Notes under the pieces: model-generated | What the model saw: the letters and a program-made list of their open reading frames with translations, nothing else | Database searches by the model: none | Told to the model about the DNA's origin: nothing | Shown here: in pieces, positions 43,319-51,757 of the stretch | Position numbering within the stretch: position 1 is the stretch's first letter | Layout of the letters: every line of letters starts with the position of its first letter | Program-made: the position numbers and the translations under genes | Source: Streptomyces sp. NBC_01775 | Lineage (GTDB): Bacteria > Actinomycetota > Actinomycetes > Streptomycetales > Streptomycetaceae | Direction of reading: 5' to 3' | NCBI RefSeq assembly: GCF_035917675.1 | Contig: NZ_CP109104.1 | Location: 1,054,001 to 1,118,000, forward strand | Length of the DNA stretch: 64,000 nucleotides

Positions 43319-44974
43319 TTACGAGGGCGTCGGCACGCTCCCCTCGTTCACCACGCGCCCCGCCCGCAACTCCAGCCGCTCCCCTGGGAAGCGGGCGCGA
43401 AAGCGACGGTCGTGCGAGACGAGCACCACGGCGCCCGCGTAGGAGGCGAGCGCCCCTTCCAGTTCCTCGATGAGGCCGGGCGCCAGATGGTTGGTCGGCT
43501 CATCGAGGACGAGCAGCCCGGCAGGGCGGCTCACCAGCCGGGCCAGCTCCAGCCTGCGCCGCTGTCCCACGGAGAGCGCCGCGACGGGCACGGCCAGGTC
43601 CTCGGCCCGGAAGAGACCGAGGGCCAGCAGCGCGTCGGCGTGCTCCTCGGGCGGCCCGCCCCGCCCGGCGGCGAACGCGCTCAGCAGCGGCAGCCGGGCG
43701 GGCGTGGCGGGCAGCTCCTGGCGCAGGAAGGCCGTACGGGCCGGGCGGCTGACGGTACCGGTGTCGGGCGCCAGGTCTCCGGCGAGCACCCGCAGCAACG
43801 TGGTCTTGCCCGCCCCGTTGGGCCCGGCGACCAGCAGCCGGTCACCCGGCCGTACGCACAGCGATTCCACGTACAGCCGGCCGCCGACCGTGACACCTTC
43901 GAGCACGGCGGGCGCGGCGGCCCCCGGTGAACCGGCGGCACCGGTGGCGAGCCCCGTCGCGGCGGGCACGGTGAAGCGCAGCGGCTCCGGCGGCGGGGGC
44001 ACCGGGTCGCGAAGGAGCCGCTCCAGGTGCTGCCCGGCGGCCCTGACCTGGCCCGAGAGCTTGTTCTCGTGGGAGCGGCGGTGCTTGCCGAAGCCCTGGC
44101 CCGGATCCTTGCCGCTGACCGCCAGCCGCTGACCGGCGGCCTCCACCAGCTCCCGGGTCCGGGCCAGCTCCTCCTGCCACTCCTCGTACTCCCGCGCCCA
44201 GCGGCGCAGGGCCGCGGCCTTGGCCGTGCGGTAGCCGCTCCAGCCGTCGCCGTAGCGCGTGACGGCGCGGGTGTCGCGGTCGACCTCCAGGATCGTGGTC
44301 GCGACCCGGTCGAGGAAGGCGCGGTCGTGGGTGACCGTGACGACGGTGCCGTGGTGGGCCCGCAGCTGCTCCTCCAGCCAGGTCGCCGCGCGCTGGTCGA
44401 GGTGGTTGGTGGGCTCGTCGAGGAGGAGCAGTTCGGGCCCGGAGGCCAGCACGCAGGCGAGCGCGAGGCGCGCCCGCTCCCCGCCGGAGAGCGAGCCGAG
44501 GGTGCGCTCGCGGGTGAGGTGGGCGAGGCCGAGGCCGTGCAGCCCGGCGTCGACGCGCAGGTCGGCCTCGTAGCCGCCGCGCTCTTCGTAGGCGGTCAGC
44601 AGGTCGCCGTACTCCTCCAACGCCTCGGGGCCCGCCTCGCCCAGGCCCGCCTCGGCCTCGCGCAAACGCCGCTCCAGGGCGCGCAGTTCGGCCAGCGCCG
44701 CGTCGACGGCGTCCTGGACGGTGCGGGTGGGTTCGAGGTCGAGGGTCTGTGCCAGATGGCCGGTGCCGCCGGGTGCGCGGACGGTGATCTCGCCGCTGTC
44801 GGGGGTTTCGGCCCCGGACAGCAGGCGCAGCAGGGTTGTCTTGCCAGAGCCGTTCTCGCCGATGACCCCGGCCCGTTCGCCGGGCCGTACGGTCAGCGAG
44901 ACCTGGTCGAGCACACGGCGGTCGCCGTATGCCTTGGAGACGTCCTTGAGCGTGAGTTGAGCGCGGTCGCGCAT
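43319..44974 (-). CDS. ABC-F family ATPase, ribosome protection type
   Basis: A 551-residue soluble protein with two ATPase domains and no membrane part. ABC1 has GENGSGKTTLL (about 38), signature LGSLSGGERARLA and LLLDEPTNHLD. ABC2 has GPNGAGKTTLL (about 380), signature ALSVGQRRRLELA and LVLDEPTNHL. The linker between them (about 255-340, EYEEWQEELARTRELV then GKHRRSHENKLSG) would enter the ribosomal E site. The overall form resembles actinomycete macrolide/lincosamide/pleuromutilin protection proteins, but the drug is unknown. ATG 44974 follows AGGGAAAG. It is preceded by the MFS exporter gene on the same strand. Confidence 0.9.
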   Translation of the reverse strand: MRDRAQLTLKDVSKAYGDRRVLDQVSLTVRPGERAGVIGENGSGKTTLLRLLSGAETPDSGEITVRAPGGTGHLAQTLDLEPTRTVQDAVDAALAELRALERRLREAEAGLGEAGPEALEEYGDLLTAYEERGGYEADLRVDAGLHGLGLAHLTRERTLGSLSGGERARLALACVLASGPELLLLDEPTNHLDQRAATWLEEQLRAHHGTVVTVTHDRAFLDRVATTILEVDRDTRAVTRYGDGWSGYRTAKAAALRRWAREYEEWQEELARTRELVEAAGQRLAVSGKDPGQGFGKHRRSHENKLSGQVRAAGQHLERLLRDPVPPPPEPLRFTVPAATGLATGAAGSPGAAAPAVLEGVTVGGRLYVESLCVRPGDRLLVAGPNGAGKTTLLRVLAGDLAPDTGTVSRPARTAFLRQELPATPARLPLLSAFAAGRGGPPEEHADALLALGLFRAEDLAVPVAALSVGQRRRLELARLVSRPAGLLVLDEPTNHLAPGLIEELEGALASYAGAVVLVSHDRRFRARFPGERLELRAGRVVNEGSVPTPS

Positions 44975-45051
44975 GAGGTTCTTTCCCTGATGTGGGTGAG
45001 GTCTGCCGGATTCGCGAAGAGGACAACGGCGACCGCACGCTCACCTGTCGC

Positions 45052-46437
45052 TCAGGTCAGCGGGTCGAGCCGCGTCCGCGGGCCGGGATCAGAGAAAGAA
45101 GTAATGCGTGTGCATGGCGGGAGGGTATCGGACGCTCTTTCGCCGGGGCATCCGGTTTTCCGTGCCCCGGTGGGCGGCCCCCGGGACGGACCCGGCCGGG
45201 CGGGGCGTACGAGGCGCCCCGGCCCACCGCGTCCTGGCCATAACGCCTCGGACTTGACGCCCTTCCACGGTGGCGAGGCTGCCACGTCCCAGGAGCGGGA
45301 GCCGCGGTCGAGCCAGCCTGCGAGCAGCCCGAACCCGGCGCCCGCCAGCGAGAGCATCGCCCCGAGCGTGCTGGGTGCCGTCAGCCCGAAGCCGGCGGCG
45401 ATGACGACGCCGCCGAGGGAGGCGCCCAGCGAGTTGGCGATGTTGAACGCCGACTGGACGCTGGCGGAGCCCAGTTCGGGCGCGTCGCCGCCATGGTCCA
45501 GGATGCGGGCCTGGACGCTGGGGATGGCGGCCATGCCCGCGATGCCGGTGAGGAAGACGTTGAGCGCCACCAGGACCGTGTTCTGCGCGGTGAACAGGAA
45601 CATGGCCAGTGAGACGGCGAGGGTGAACAGAGCGAAGCACATGGTGCGCAGCGGCCGGTCGGCGAGCCGGCCCCCGAGCATCGTGCCCACCGTCATCCCG
45701 GCGCCCGACAGCGCCAGCAAAGCGGTGGCAGCCGTGGGGGTGTAGCCGCTGACTTCGGTCACCAGCGGCCGGATGTAGGTGTAGAACGAGGCGGTGCCGC
45801 CGAATCCGAAGACGACCACCGCGTAGGCGAGCCACACCTGTGGTCTCTTGAACAGGCCGAGTTCACCGCGCACGGAGCCTCGTTCGGCTCCCGGCTGGAG
45901 GGGGAGGAGCAGCGCGAGGGCCACGAGCCCGAGCACCCCGATGCCGGCGACCACCGTGAACGTCCAGCGCCAGCCGACGGTCTGGCCGAGCAGGGTGCCC
46001 AGCGGGGAGCCGACGATGTTGGCCATCGGCACCCCCACGAGGACCAGTGACAGCGCTCTGCCGCGCTTTTCCGGCCCCACGAGACCGGCGGCGACGACCG
46101 CGCCGATACCGAAGAACACCCCGTGCGGCAGCCCCGACAAAAACCGGGCCGCGAGCAGCAGTTGGTGAGTGGAGGCAACGGCTGAGGCCACATTTCCACA
46201 GATGAACAGGGCGGACATGGTGAGCAGCATCGTCTTTCTGCGCACCCGCAGACCGGCGACGGTCAGCAGCGGTGCGCCGATCACGACGCCGAGCGAATAG
46301 AACGAGACGTAGCCGCCAGCGTCGGGGATCGAAACCCCCATGTCGGAGGCCGCCTCGGGCAGCAGACCCATCATCACGAACTCGGCGGTGGCCGCTCCGA
46401 ACGTCGCGATGGCCAGGGCCAAGAGGGCAAGGGGCAA
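45052..46437 (-). CDS. MFS transporter, Cmx/AraJ-like drug exporter
   Basis: A 461-residue transporter with 12 helices. ATFGAATAEFVMMGLLPEAASDMGV opens helix 1 as in the chloramphenicol/arabinose-efflux branch (DHA1), and SGLPHGVFFGIGAVVAAGLV and GRALSLVLVGVPMANIVGSPLGT follow. The start is a TTG at 46437 with an almost perfect AAGGAGGTC site. The final 70 residues are Pro/Arg/Gly-rich and poorly conserved-looking. With the ABC-F gene 77 bases downstream it may form a two-part antibiotic resistance unit, exporter plus ribosome protector. Confidence 0.9.
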   Translation of the reverse strand: MPLALLALAIATFGAATAEFVMMGLLPEAASDMGVSIPDAGGYVSFYSLGVVIGAPLLTVAGLRVRRKTMLLTMSALFICGNVASAVASTHQLLLAARFLSGLPHGVFFGIGAVVAAGLVGPEKRGRALSLVLVGVPMANIVGSPLGTLLGQTVGWRWTFTVVAGIGVLGLVALALLLPLQPGAERGSVRGELGLFKRPQVWLAYAVVVFGFGGTASFYTYIRPLVTEVSGYTPTAATALLALSGAGMTVGTMLGGRLADRPLRTMCFALFTLAVSLAMFLFTAQNTVLVALNVFLTGIAGMAAIPSVQARILDHGGDAPELGSASVQSAFNIANSLGASLGGVVIAAGFGLTAPSTLGAMLSLAGAGFGLLAGWLDRGSRSWDVAASPPWKGVKSEALWPGRGGPGRLVRPARPGPSRGPPTGARKTGCPGERASDTLPPCTRITSFSDPGPRTRLDPLT

Positions 46438-46735
46438 CAGGGACCTCCTTGCGGAGCGGGGCTCCGGGTGTCACGGCCCGCCAGGGGCGAGTCGCTCCTT
46501 CAATTGAGGTTGGGCACCATAGGATTGGATCAAACAATTCCCCAAAAAGGCTGCCCATAGTAGGATTTGGGAATTTCTCCGAACTCCCCCTGGAATTACG
46601 GCAGTCGGGAGAAATCGAGCTGGGGCGAGTCACACTCGGCGGGTATGGATGGCGCGTCGCACCCGCCGCTTTCCGTGGCCGGGCGGCAGAGCCCGCCGAG
46701 ATCTGTGTGGCGGGCGTGACGAAAGGAATCCGTCC
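46438..46735. promoter_or_regulatory. AT-rich divergent promoter region
   Basis: About 298 bases between the MFS start and the disrupted DUF3574 gene. Bases 46500-46600 are far more AT-rich than anything nearby and contain two TAGGAT hexamers (a known Streptomyces -10 form), neither with a well-spaced -35 element that I can defend. No gene is seen here. Confidence 0.4.
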
Positions 46736-47475
46736 GTGCCGACCGAATCCACCACTCCGGCCACAGGCCCCGCCGATCCCCGAGGGGCCGCGGGACCCAC
46801 GAGTCCCGCGGGATCCAGCGACCTCACCCGGCCCGCCGGATCCGCCCGGTCCCGACGGCTCCGGCTGAGAACCGCTCTGGTCGCGGCGGTCCTCGCCGTC
46901 TCCGTCTCGGGACCCGCTGCCCAGGGCCTCTCGTTTGGATCTTCGTGGATCAGGCCGCAGCGTCAGATGCGGTGCATCGCAAGGCGGAGGAGCGTCCTCG
47001 TACTGGGCGTACTTGGATGCTTCGACAACGCAGCGAGGTGCCGTAGCTGTCGTCGCGGACCCGCGAAGATCCAAACGAGAGGCCCTACGCCGCGCTGGAC
47101 GAGGAGCGGGCACCCTCCGCCTCGTCCGCGGTGCCCGCGCGCGGCAAGGCGTACGTCGAGACGCGGCTCTTCTTCGGGACGGCGAACCCGGACGGCGGAC
47201 CGGCCGTCACGGACAAGCAGTTCCGCGCGTTCATCGACAAGCACGTCACCCCGCGCTTCCCCGCGGGTCTGACCGTCCAGGTCGGACGGGGACAGTGGCG
47301 GGACAAGCGCGGGGTGATCGAGCGGGAGCGCTCCTACGAACTGACGGTGCTGTATCCGGCGTCGGAGTCCTCGGGACACGATCCCGACATCCAGCGGGTC
47401 CGGGCCCTGTATCAGCGACTGTTCAACCAGGAGTCGGTACTCAGGACGGACGAACCCACCAAGGTCGACTTCTAG
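46736..47475 (+). pseudogene. DUF3574 secreted protein gene interrupted by a small element
   Basis: The 5' part (GTG 46736, behind AAAGGA) encodes a Pro/Gly-rich start and a signal peptide, RRLRLRTALVAAVLAVSVSGPAAQ. The 3' part (47086-47475) encodes YAALDEERAPSAS, then the DUF3574 core: YVETRLFFGTANPDGG, FPAGLTVQVGRGQWRD and ERSYELTVLYP. The halves are in different frames and separated by the 162-bp inverted-repeat element at 46924-47085; removing 164 bases would rejoin them. DUF3574 proteins are exported and of unknown function. The gene should now be inactive unless the 3' part is expressed on its own. Confidence 0.8.
46924..47085. mobile_element. 162-bp MITE-like element with perfect 22-bp inverted ends
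   Basis: The left end (46924-46945) begins GGGCCTCTCGTTTGGATC and the right end (47064-47085) is its exact reverse complement over 22 bases; the complementarity continues imperfectly inward. There is no transposase inside. The element splits a DUF3574 gene. A target duplication is not obvious; at most a few C residues flank both sides. It is probably moved by a full-length IS elsewhere in the genome. Confidence 0.8.
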
Positions 47476-47504
47476 TGCCGTGACCGGCGATGTTCGCCGG
47501 GAGG

Positions 47505-47524
47505 GGCCCTGGCGCGCCAGGGCC
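47505..47524. terminator. 20-base perfect palindrome between DUF3574 and LPMO genes
   Basis: GGCCCTGG-CGCG-CCAGGGCC forms an 8-bp stem with a 4-base loop. It lies 30 bases after the DUF3574 stop and just before the LPMO stop (47529), and suits a shared terminator. Confidence 0.65.
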
Positions 47525-47528
47525 GGTC

Positions 47529-48044
47529 TCAGCCGATGTTGACGTCCACGCAGGCGTAGAAGGCGTTCGCCGTGTCGGCGATGTTCCACACGGCGAGCAC
47601 CCTCTGCTTGCCGCTGAAGCCCTGGAAGTTGACGCCGTGCGAGACGTACTCGCCGGGTGCCGCACCGCCGTCGTCGAACTCGGCGATCTTCGTGTTGCCG
47701 ATGAAGTACTGCCAGGTCGAGGTGCGGTGACTGACCGTCAGCTTCCAGTTGAAGGTCGCCGACCTGCCGACGTTGGTGACCTGCCAGCCCTTGTTGTCCT
47801 CACGCAGCTCGGCGAACCGCGCGTTGCCGCCCGCACAGTCCTTGAGCCCCTTGGGGCCCTCGACGCTCTGCGGTTCGTACTTGATGTCGCCGCACTGGAC
47901 GACGCCGGTGGCGCACTGGGCCTGCCTGCTCGCGGGGTTCGTGACCCAGCCGTGCGCACTGGCGGGGGTCACGGAGAGCCCGAGAACCAGGAAGGGGGAC
48001 AGGCCGGCGCCGATCAGCGCCGCCAACTTCCGTCTTTTGTGCAT
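47529..48044 (-). CDS. AA10 lytic polysaccharide monooxygenase (chitin/cellulose-active)
   Basis: A 171-residue secreted copper enzyme. Residues 1-30 are a signal peptide ending ASA; cleavage exposes His31 (HGWVTNPASRQ). Together with His106 in TVSHRTSTWQYFI this forms the histidine brace that binds copper. Phe162 in ANAFYACVDVNI occupies the axial position. The enzyme oxidatively cuts chitin or cellulose outside the cell. It has no carbohydrate-binding module. ATG 48044 has AAGGAG 6 bases upstream; the longer open frame is ignored. Confidence 0.94.
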   Translation of the reverse strand: MHKRRKLAALIGAGLSPFLVLGLSVTPASAHGWVTNPASRQAQCATGVVQCGDIKYEPQSVEGPKGLKDCAGGNARFAELREDNKGWQVTNVGRSATFNWKLTVSHRTSTWQYFIGNTKIAEFDDGGAAPGEYVSHGVNFQGFSGKQRVLAVWNIADTANAFYACVDVNIG

Positions 48045-48188
48045 TGCAGCTCCTTGGGGGGAGAGGCCGAGCACATGAAATTGGTCTGGACTTTAACGTC
48101 TGGCCGCACACGGTCAAGTCCTCACGCACCACCGGAGCCGCATCGGCGCACGCCGGGTCCGCGACCGGACCCGCCGGACCCGCCCGCG

Positions 48189-49025
48189 TCACGCCTTGGG
48201 GAAGCTGAAGCCGTAGCCCTCCTTCTGGAGCCAGGGCAGGTACTGGCGCAGCGCCTCGTAGGACTGGGAGCGGTCGCCGCCGCCGTCGTGGAGGAGGATC
48301 ACCGCACCGTCCTCCGTCTGCTCCTTGGCGCGCTGGACTATCGCGTCGGCACCGGGGCGCTTCCAGTCACCGGGATCGACGATCCAGCCGAGGGGGCGCA
48401 TGCCTTGTCCGGCCGCTATACGACGGCTGTAGGGGGTGAAGGCGCCGCCCGGCGCCCGGTAGTAGTACACGCGGGCCCCGCCGGACGCCTTGTCGATCAT
48501 GCCCTTGGCGTCGAGTATCTGCTTTTTCTGATAGCCGGCCGGCTCGTGGTCCATGCCCGTGTCGTGGTCGACGGTGTGGTCGCACAGCCGGTGGCCCTCG
48601 GCGACGATCCGCTTGACGAGTTGGGGGTAGCGACGGGCGTTCGGGCCAATGAGACAGAACGTCGCCTTTATCTGGTATTTGCGCAGCAGATCCAGCGTCT
48701 TGGGGGTCCACTCCGGGTGCGGCCCGTCATCCAGGGTGAGCGCGACCGAGTGACCACCCGCCGCCGAGTGATGGCTGAGCGCCCTGCTCGCCTTGGGCAC
48801 CACTTTCGGCTTGGAGCGCTTGACCGCGGGGCGCTTCCCCTCCCCCGTCCCGGTCCCGGCCTGCGCGCCGGAGCCGCGCACACTCTGCTCCCAGCCCGGG
48901 TGATGGGCCGAGGCGACAGCCCCCGAGGTGGTCCCGACGAACGCCGTCAGCAGACCGACCGCGACGGTTCCCGTAGCGGCGACCATCGCCACGGCTCCCG
49001 GCCGACTGCTCCCCTTGCTGTGCAC
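48189..49025 (-). CDS. Secreted polysaccharide deacetylase (NodB/CE4)
   Basis: A 278-residue protein. An N-terminal hydrophobic segment (AVAMVAATGTVAVGLLTAFVG) is a signal peptide or anchor, then a basic linker (about 45-75). The CE4 domain has motif 1 ALTLDDGPHPEWT, motif 2 CDHTVDHD with the His-x3-His metal ligands, motif 3 RAPGGAFTPYSR and motif 5 VILLHDGGG. It removes acetyl groups from peptidoglycan, chitin or related glycans. GTG 49025 has GGGAG 5 bases upstream; the frame is open further, to 49229. It lies just upstream of the LPMO gene on the same strand, 144 bases apart. Confidence 0.9.
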   Translation of the reverse strand: MHSKGSSRPGAVAMVAATGTVAVGLLTAFVGTTSGAVASAHHPGWEQSVRGSGAQAGTGTGEGKRPAVKRSKPKVVPKASRALSHHSAAGGHSVALTLDDGPHPEWTPKTLDLLRKYQIKATFCLIGPNARRYPQLVKRIVAEGHRLCDHTVDHDTGMDHEPAGYQKKQILDAKGMIDKASGGARVYYYRAPGGAFTPYSRRIAAGQGMRPLGWIVDPGDWKRPGADAIVQRAKEQTEDGAVILLHDGGGDRSQSYEALRQYLPWLQKEGYGFSFPKA

Positions 49026-49210
49026 AACCACTCCCAACTGCCCGTTTTTACCGTGCTTGTCAATGATGCAGATCCCACGGGCGTAACAACGGTTCCGCGT
49101 GGGACATGAGAGATACGCCGCATTTGGACCGGGGCACCGCAGGAGCGGATACCCGGACCTGACAGGCTGAACGAGCGGACGCGCTGAGAGAAGAGGGAGA
49201 CCAGAGGCAC

Positions 49211-50086
49211 ATGGTGAGCAGTGAGGCATTCACCGAGCAGCGGGCACGCGAGGTGCTGACGGCGGCGGCCGGTGAGCAGGCGGGATCGGCGCAGCTGCTG
49301 TCCCTGGGCGAGAACGCGGTCTTCGCACTGGGCGGAACCGTCGTACGGATCGGCCGCGACCCGGAGCTGCTGGCCCGCGCCGAGCACGAACTGCGCGTCG
49401 CGACCTGGCTGGAGAAGGAGGGAGTGCCCGCCGTCCGGGCCGCCGACCCGGCGCCCCGGCTGATCGGGGACCATCCCGTCACCTTCTGGCGGCGGCTGCC
49501 CGACGCCGTACGTCCGGCGGGTGCGGCGGACCTGGCGGGGCTGCTGCGGCTCGTGCACACGCTGCCCGCACCGCCGTTCACGCTGCCGCCACGGGAACTG
49601 CTCGGCGGGGTGGAGCGCTGGCTGCGGCTCGCCGGGGACGCGGTGCCGCGCGAGGACGCGGCGTTCCTGCGCGCCCGCCGCGACGACCTCACCGCCGCGC
49701 TGCCGGGACTGCTCCCCCGGCTGACGCCCGGTCCCCTCCACGGCGACGCGCTGCCGCGCAACGTCCACGTCACCCCCGAAGGCCCGCTGCTGGTCGACCT
49801 GGAGACCTTCTCCTTCGACCTGCGCGAGCACGACCTGGTGGTGATGGCTCTCAGCCTCGACCGCTACGGGCTGCCCGAGGCGGAGTACGAGGCGTTCTGC
49901 GACACCTACGGCTGGGACGTGCGCGAGTGGGACGGGTGCGCGGTGCTGCGGGCCGCGCGGGAGACGGCCAGTTGCGCGTGGGTCTCCCAGCACGCGCCGG
50001 GCAACCCCGCCGCGCGCGAGGAGTTCCTGCGCCGCGTGGCCTCGCTGCGCGACGCCGACCCGACGGTGCGCTGGCACCCGTTCTGA
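49211..50086 (+). CDS. Aminoglycoside phosphotransferase (APH)-family kinase
   Basis: A 291-residue protein of the APH/choline-kinase fold. The N-lobe has LLSLGENAVFALGGTVVRIGR (an ATP-binding Lys is replaced by Arg). The catalytic loop is GPLHGDALPRNVHVTPEGP with Asp and Asn, and LLVDLETFSFD supplies the metal Asp. Many actinobacterial members act on sugars, amino acids or cofactors rather than drugs, so resistance should not be assumed. ATG 49211 follows GAGG. It is divergent from the deacetylase. Confidence 0.87.
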   Translation: MVSSEAFTEQRAREVLTAAAGEQAGSAQLLSLGENAVFALGGTVVRIGRDPELLARAEHELRVATWLEKEGVPAVRAADPAPRLIGDHPVTFWRRLPDAVRPAGAADLAGLLRLVHTLPAPPFTLPPRELLGGVERWLRLAGDAVPREDAAFLRARRDDLTAALPGLLPRLTPGPLHGDALPRNVHVTPEGPLLVDLETFSFDLREHDLVVMALSLDRYGLPEAEYEAFCDTYGWDVREWDGCAVLRAARETASCAWVSQHAPGNPAAREEFLRRVASLRDADPTVRWHPF

Positions 50087-50135
50087 ACCCTCAAGGGCTG
50101 TACGGCTCCACCGTCCGGTGCCGCCCGCGGCCGGA

Positions 50136-51674
50136 TCAGGCCGCCGGGGGTGACAGCCAGCCGCGGCGCTCCAGTTCGGCGACGAAGCGGCCGTAGGAGT
50201 CGTCCAGTGCGCCCTTCTCCGAGGGCTCCGGTTCCACCAGGTGCCCCTCTCCCGTCCCGCCCGTCATCGCGCTCGCGGCCTCCTCCAGGGAGGGGTGCAA
50301 GGTACCGGCGGCGGCGAGCAGCACGGCACCGAACGCGGTCTCGGCCCGCGCCGCCACCCGCAGCGGCATACCCAGCGCCGTGGCCCGCAGCCGGGTCCAC
50401 AGCGGGCTGCGGCTGCCGCCGCCCGCCGCGTACAGCGGGCCGGAGACCGGGACGCCCAGCGCGCGGATCCGCTCCAGGGCGAGCCGTTCGAGGAAGGCCA
50501 CGCCCTCCAGGTCGGCGCGGTGCCGTTCGGCGTCGTCGGCGGGGGTGCCCAGGGTGAAGCCGCGTGCCGCGCCGCTGACGAAGGGGAAGCGCTCGCCCTC
50601 GCGGCGCAGCGGATAGCTCACGCAGGCGGCCGGGCCCCGCTCCTCGGCCGCGGCGTCCAGCGCGGGCAGTCGGCCGGAGGGCACCTGGGCGAGGGCTTCG
50701 CCGCCGGTGTTGGAGGCGCCGCCCGGCAGCCACCAGCCGTCGGGGTGCCGGTGGCTGTAGAGGGCGCCCGAGGGGTCGGTGAGCAGGTCCCGGGTGACGC
50801 CCTTGAGGACGTAGGTGGTGCCCAGGACGCCCACGAACTCCCCGGGGCGTACGGCCCCGGTGGCGATCTGGCCGGCGCAGCCGTCGGTCATGCCGAGCCG
50901 TACCTCACAGCCTTCGGGCAGCCCGGTCTCGGCCGCGGCTCCGGCGCTCACGGTACCCGCGCTGCTGCCCGGCGCACGGACGTCCGGCAGCCAGCCGGCC
51001 GGAATGCCGAGCGCGTCGAGGACCTCGGCGGGCCACTCGCCGGTACGCGGGTCGTATCCGGTCTTGAGCGCGTGGCTCCAGTCGGCGGGCACGGGACCGC
51101 CGGTGAGCCGGGCGCCGATCAGGTCGGGGGTGTGCAGCACGCGTGCCGCGCCGGGGTGTTCGGCGGCGTGCCGGGCGTACCAGGCGACGCGGCCCAGCGC
51201 GGCCGTGGGGCCCACCGTCAGTCCGAGCGCGGACCACCGCGGTGCTCCGGCTTCCTGGGCGCGGGCGTTGAGGTCGGCGCCCCGGCGGTCGTCGTACATC
51301 AGCGCCGGCCCCAGCGGGGCGTCGTCGGCGTCGGCCAGGACGAGGGTGCCCGAGGTGGCGGAGACGGCGACGGCGGTGACCTCGGCGCCGCCTGCGGGCA
51401 GGGCCGAGGTGGCCTGGCGCAGGGCCTCGGCGGTGGCCGGCCACCAGTCGCGGGCGTCCTGTTCGCTGCGGCCCTCCTCGCGCACGGGCTGCGGCAGCCG
51501 GGCCCGGCCCTCGGCGAGCACCGTGCCGTGGGCGTCGGCGCACAGGACGCGGACGGCCGCCGTCGCGATGTCGATCCCCGCGACGACGGGGACGGCGGAG
51601 GCTGGAGACACGGCGGTGGGGGTGGATGCGGTGGCGGACGGGGACGGCGGGGAGGCCGGGGCGGGGATGGGCAT
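50136..51674 (-). CDS. FGGY-family carbohydrate kinase (copy 1)
   Basis: A 512-residue sugar kinase. Domain I opens VVAGIDIATAAVRVLCADAHG (phosphate loop near residue 35), and VSATSGTLVLAD and DDRRGADLN follow. Domain II has GMTDGCAGQIATGAV and GPLYAAGGGSRSPLWTRLRATALGMPL, the adenosine-binding Gly cluster. It resembles xylulokinase-like proteins, but the substrate is unknown. ATG 51674 follows AAAGGGAG; the long open frame upstream runs antisense into another gene. It is the last gene of the phosphatase-DeoR-kinase operon. Confidence 0.87.
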   Translation of the reverse strand: MPIPAPASPPSPSATASTPTAVSPASAVPVVAGIDIATAAVRVLCADAHGTVLAEGRARLPQPVREEGRSEQDARDWWPATAEALRQATSALPAGGAEVTAVAVSATSGTLVLADADDAPLGPALMYDDRRGADLNARAQEAGAPRWSALGLTVGPTAALGRVAWYARHAAEHPGAARVLHTPDLIGARLTGGPVPADWSHALKTGYDPRTGEWPAEVLDALGIPAGWLPDVRAPGSSAGTVSAGAAAETGLPEGCEVRLGMTDGCAGQIATGAVRPGEFVGVLGTTYVLKGVTRDLLTDPSGALYSHRHPDGWWLPGGASNTGGEALAQVPSGRLPALDAAAEERGPAACVSYPLRREGERFPFVSGAARGFTLGTPADDAERHRADLEGVAFLERLALERIRALGVPVSGPLYAAGGGSRSPLWTRLRATALGMPLRVAARAETAFGAVLLAAAGTLHPSLEEAASAMTGGTGEGHLVEPEPSEKGALDDSYGRFVAELERRGWLSPPAA

Positions 51675-51693
51675 GGGCTCCCTTTCCTCGGGA

Positions 51694-51724
51694 CTGTTCA
51701 TTTCACGAGAGCTGTTAAATTCAC
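51694..51724. promoter_or_regulatory. Paired candidate DeoR sites upstream of kinase copy 1
   Basis: TGTTCATTTCA (51695-51705) and TGTTAAATTCA (51713-51723) are direct repeats 18 bases apart, inside an AT-rich 83-base gap between the DeoR gene and the kinase. A similar 11-mer lies before kinase copy 2. Two helical-turn-spaced sites suit a DeoR oligomer. Confidence 0.5.
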
Positions 51725-51757
51725 ACCGAATATGTGATAACGCGGACCCAGGGCGGC

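Noticed and set aside
44975..45044. Possible leader peptide (GTG 45044, reading MSVRSPLSSSRIRQ) before the ABC-F gene, as in attenuation-controlled resistance genes
   Set aside because: It has no good ribosome site of its own, overlaps the ABC-F start without a stop nearby, and no terminator/antiterminator pair was found.
49211..50086. APH-family kinase as an aminoglycoside resistance gene
   Set aside because: The family is broad; without substrate-loop similarity to known resistance enzymes the drug assignment is not supported.
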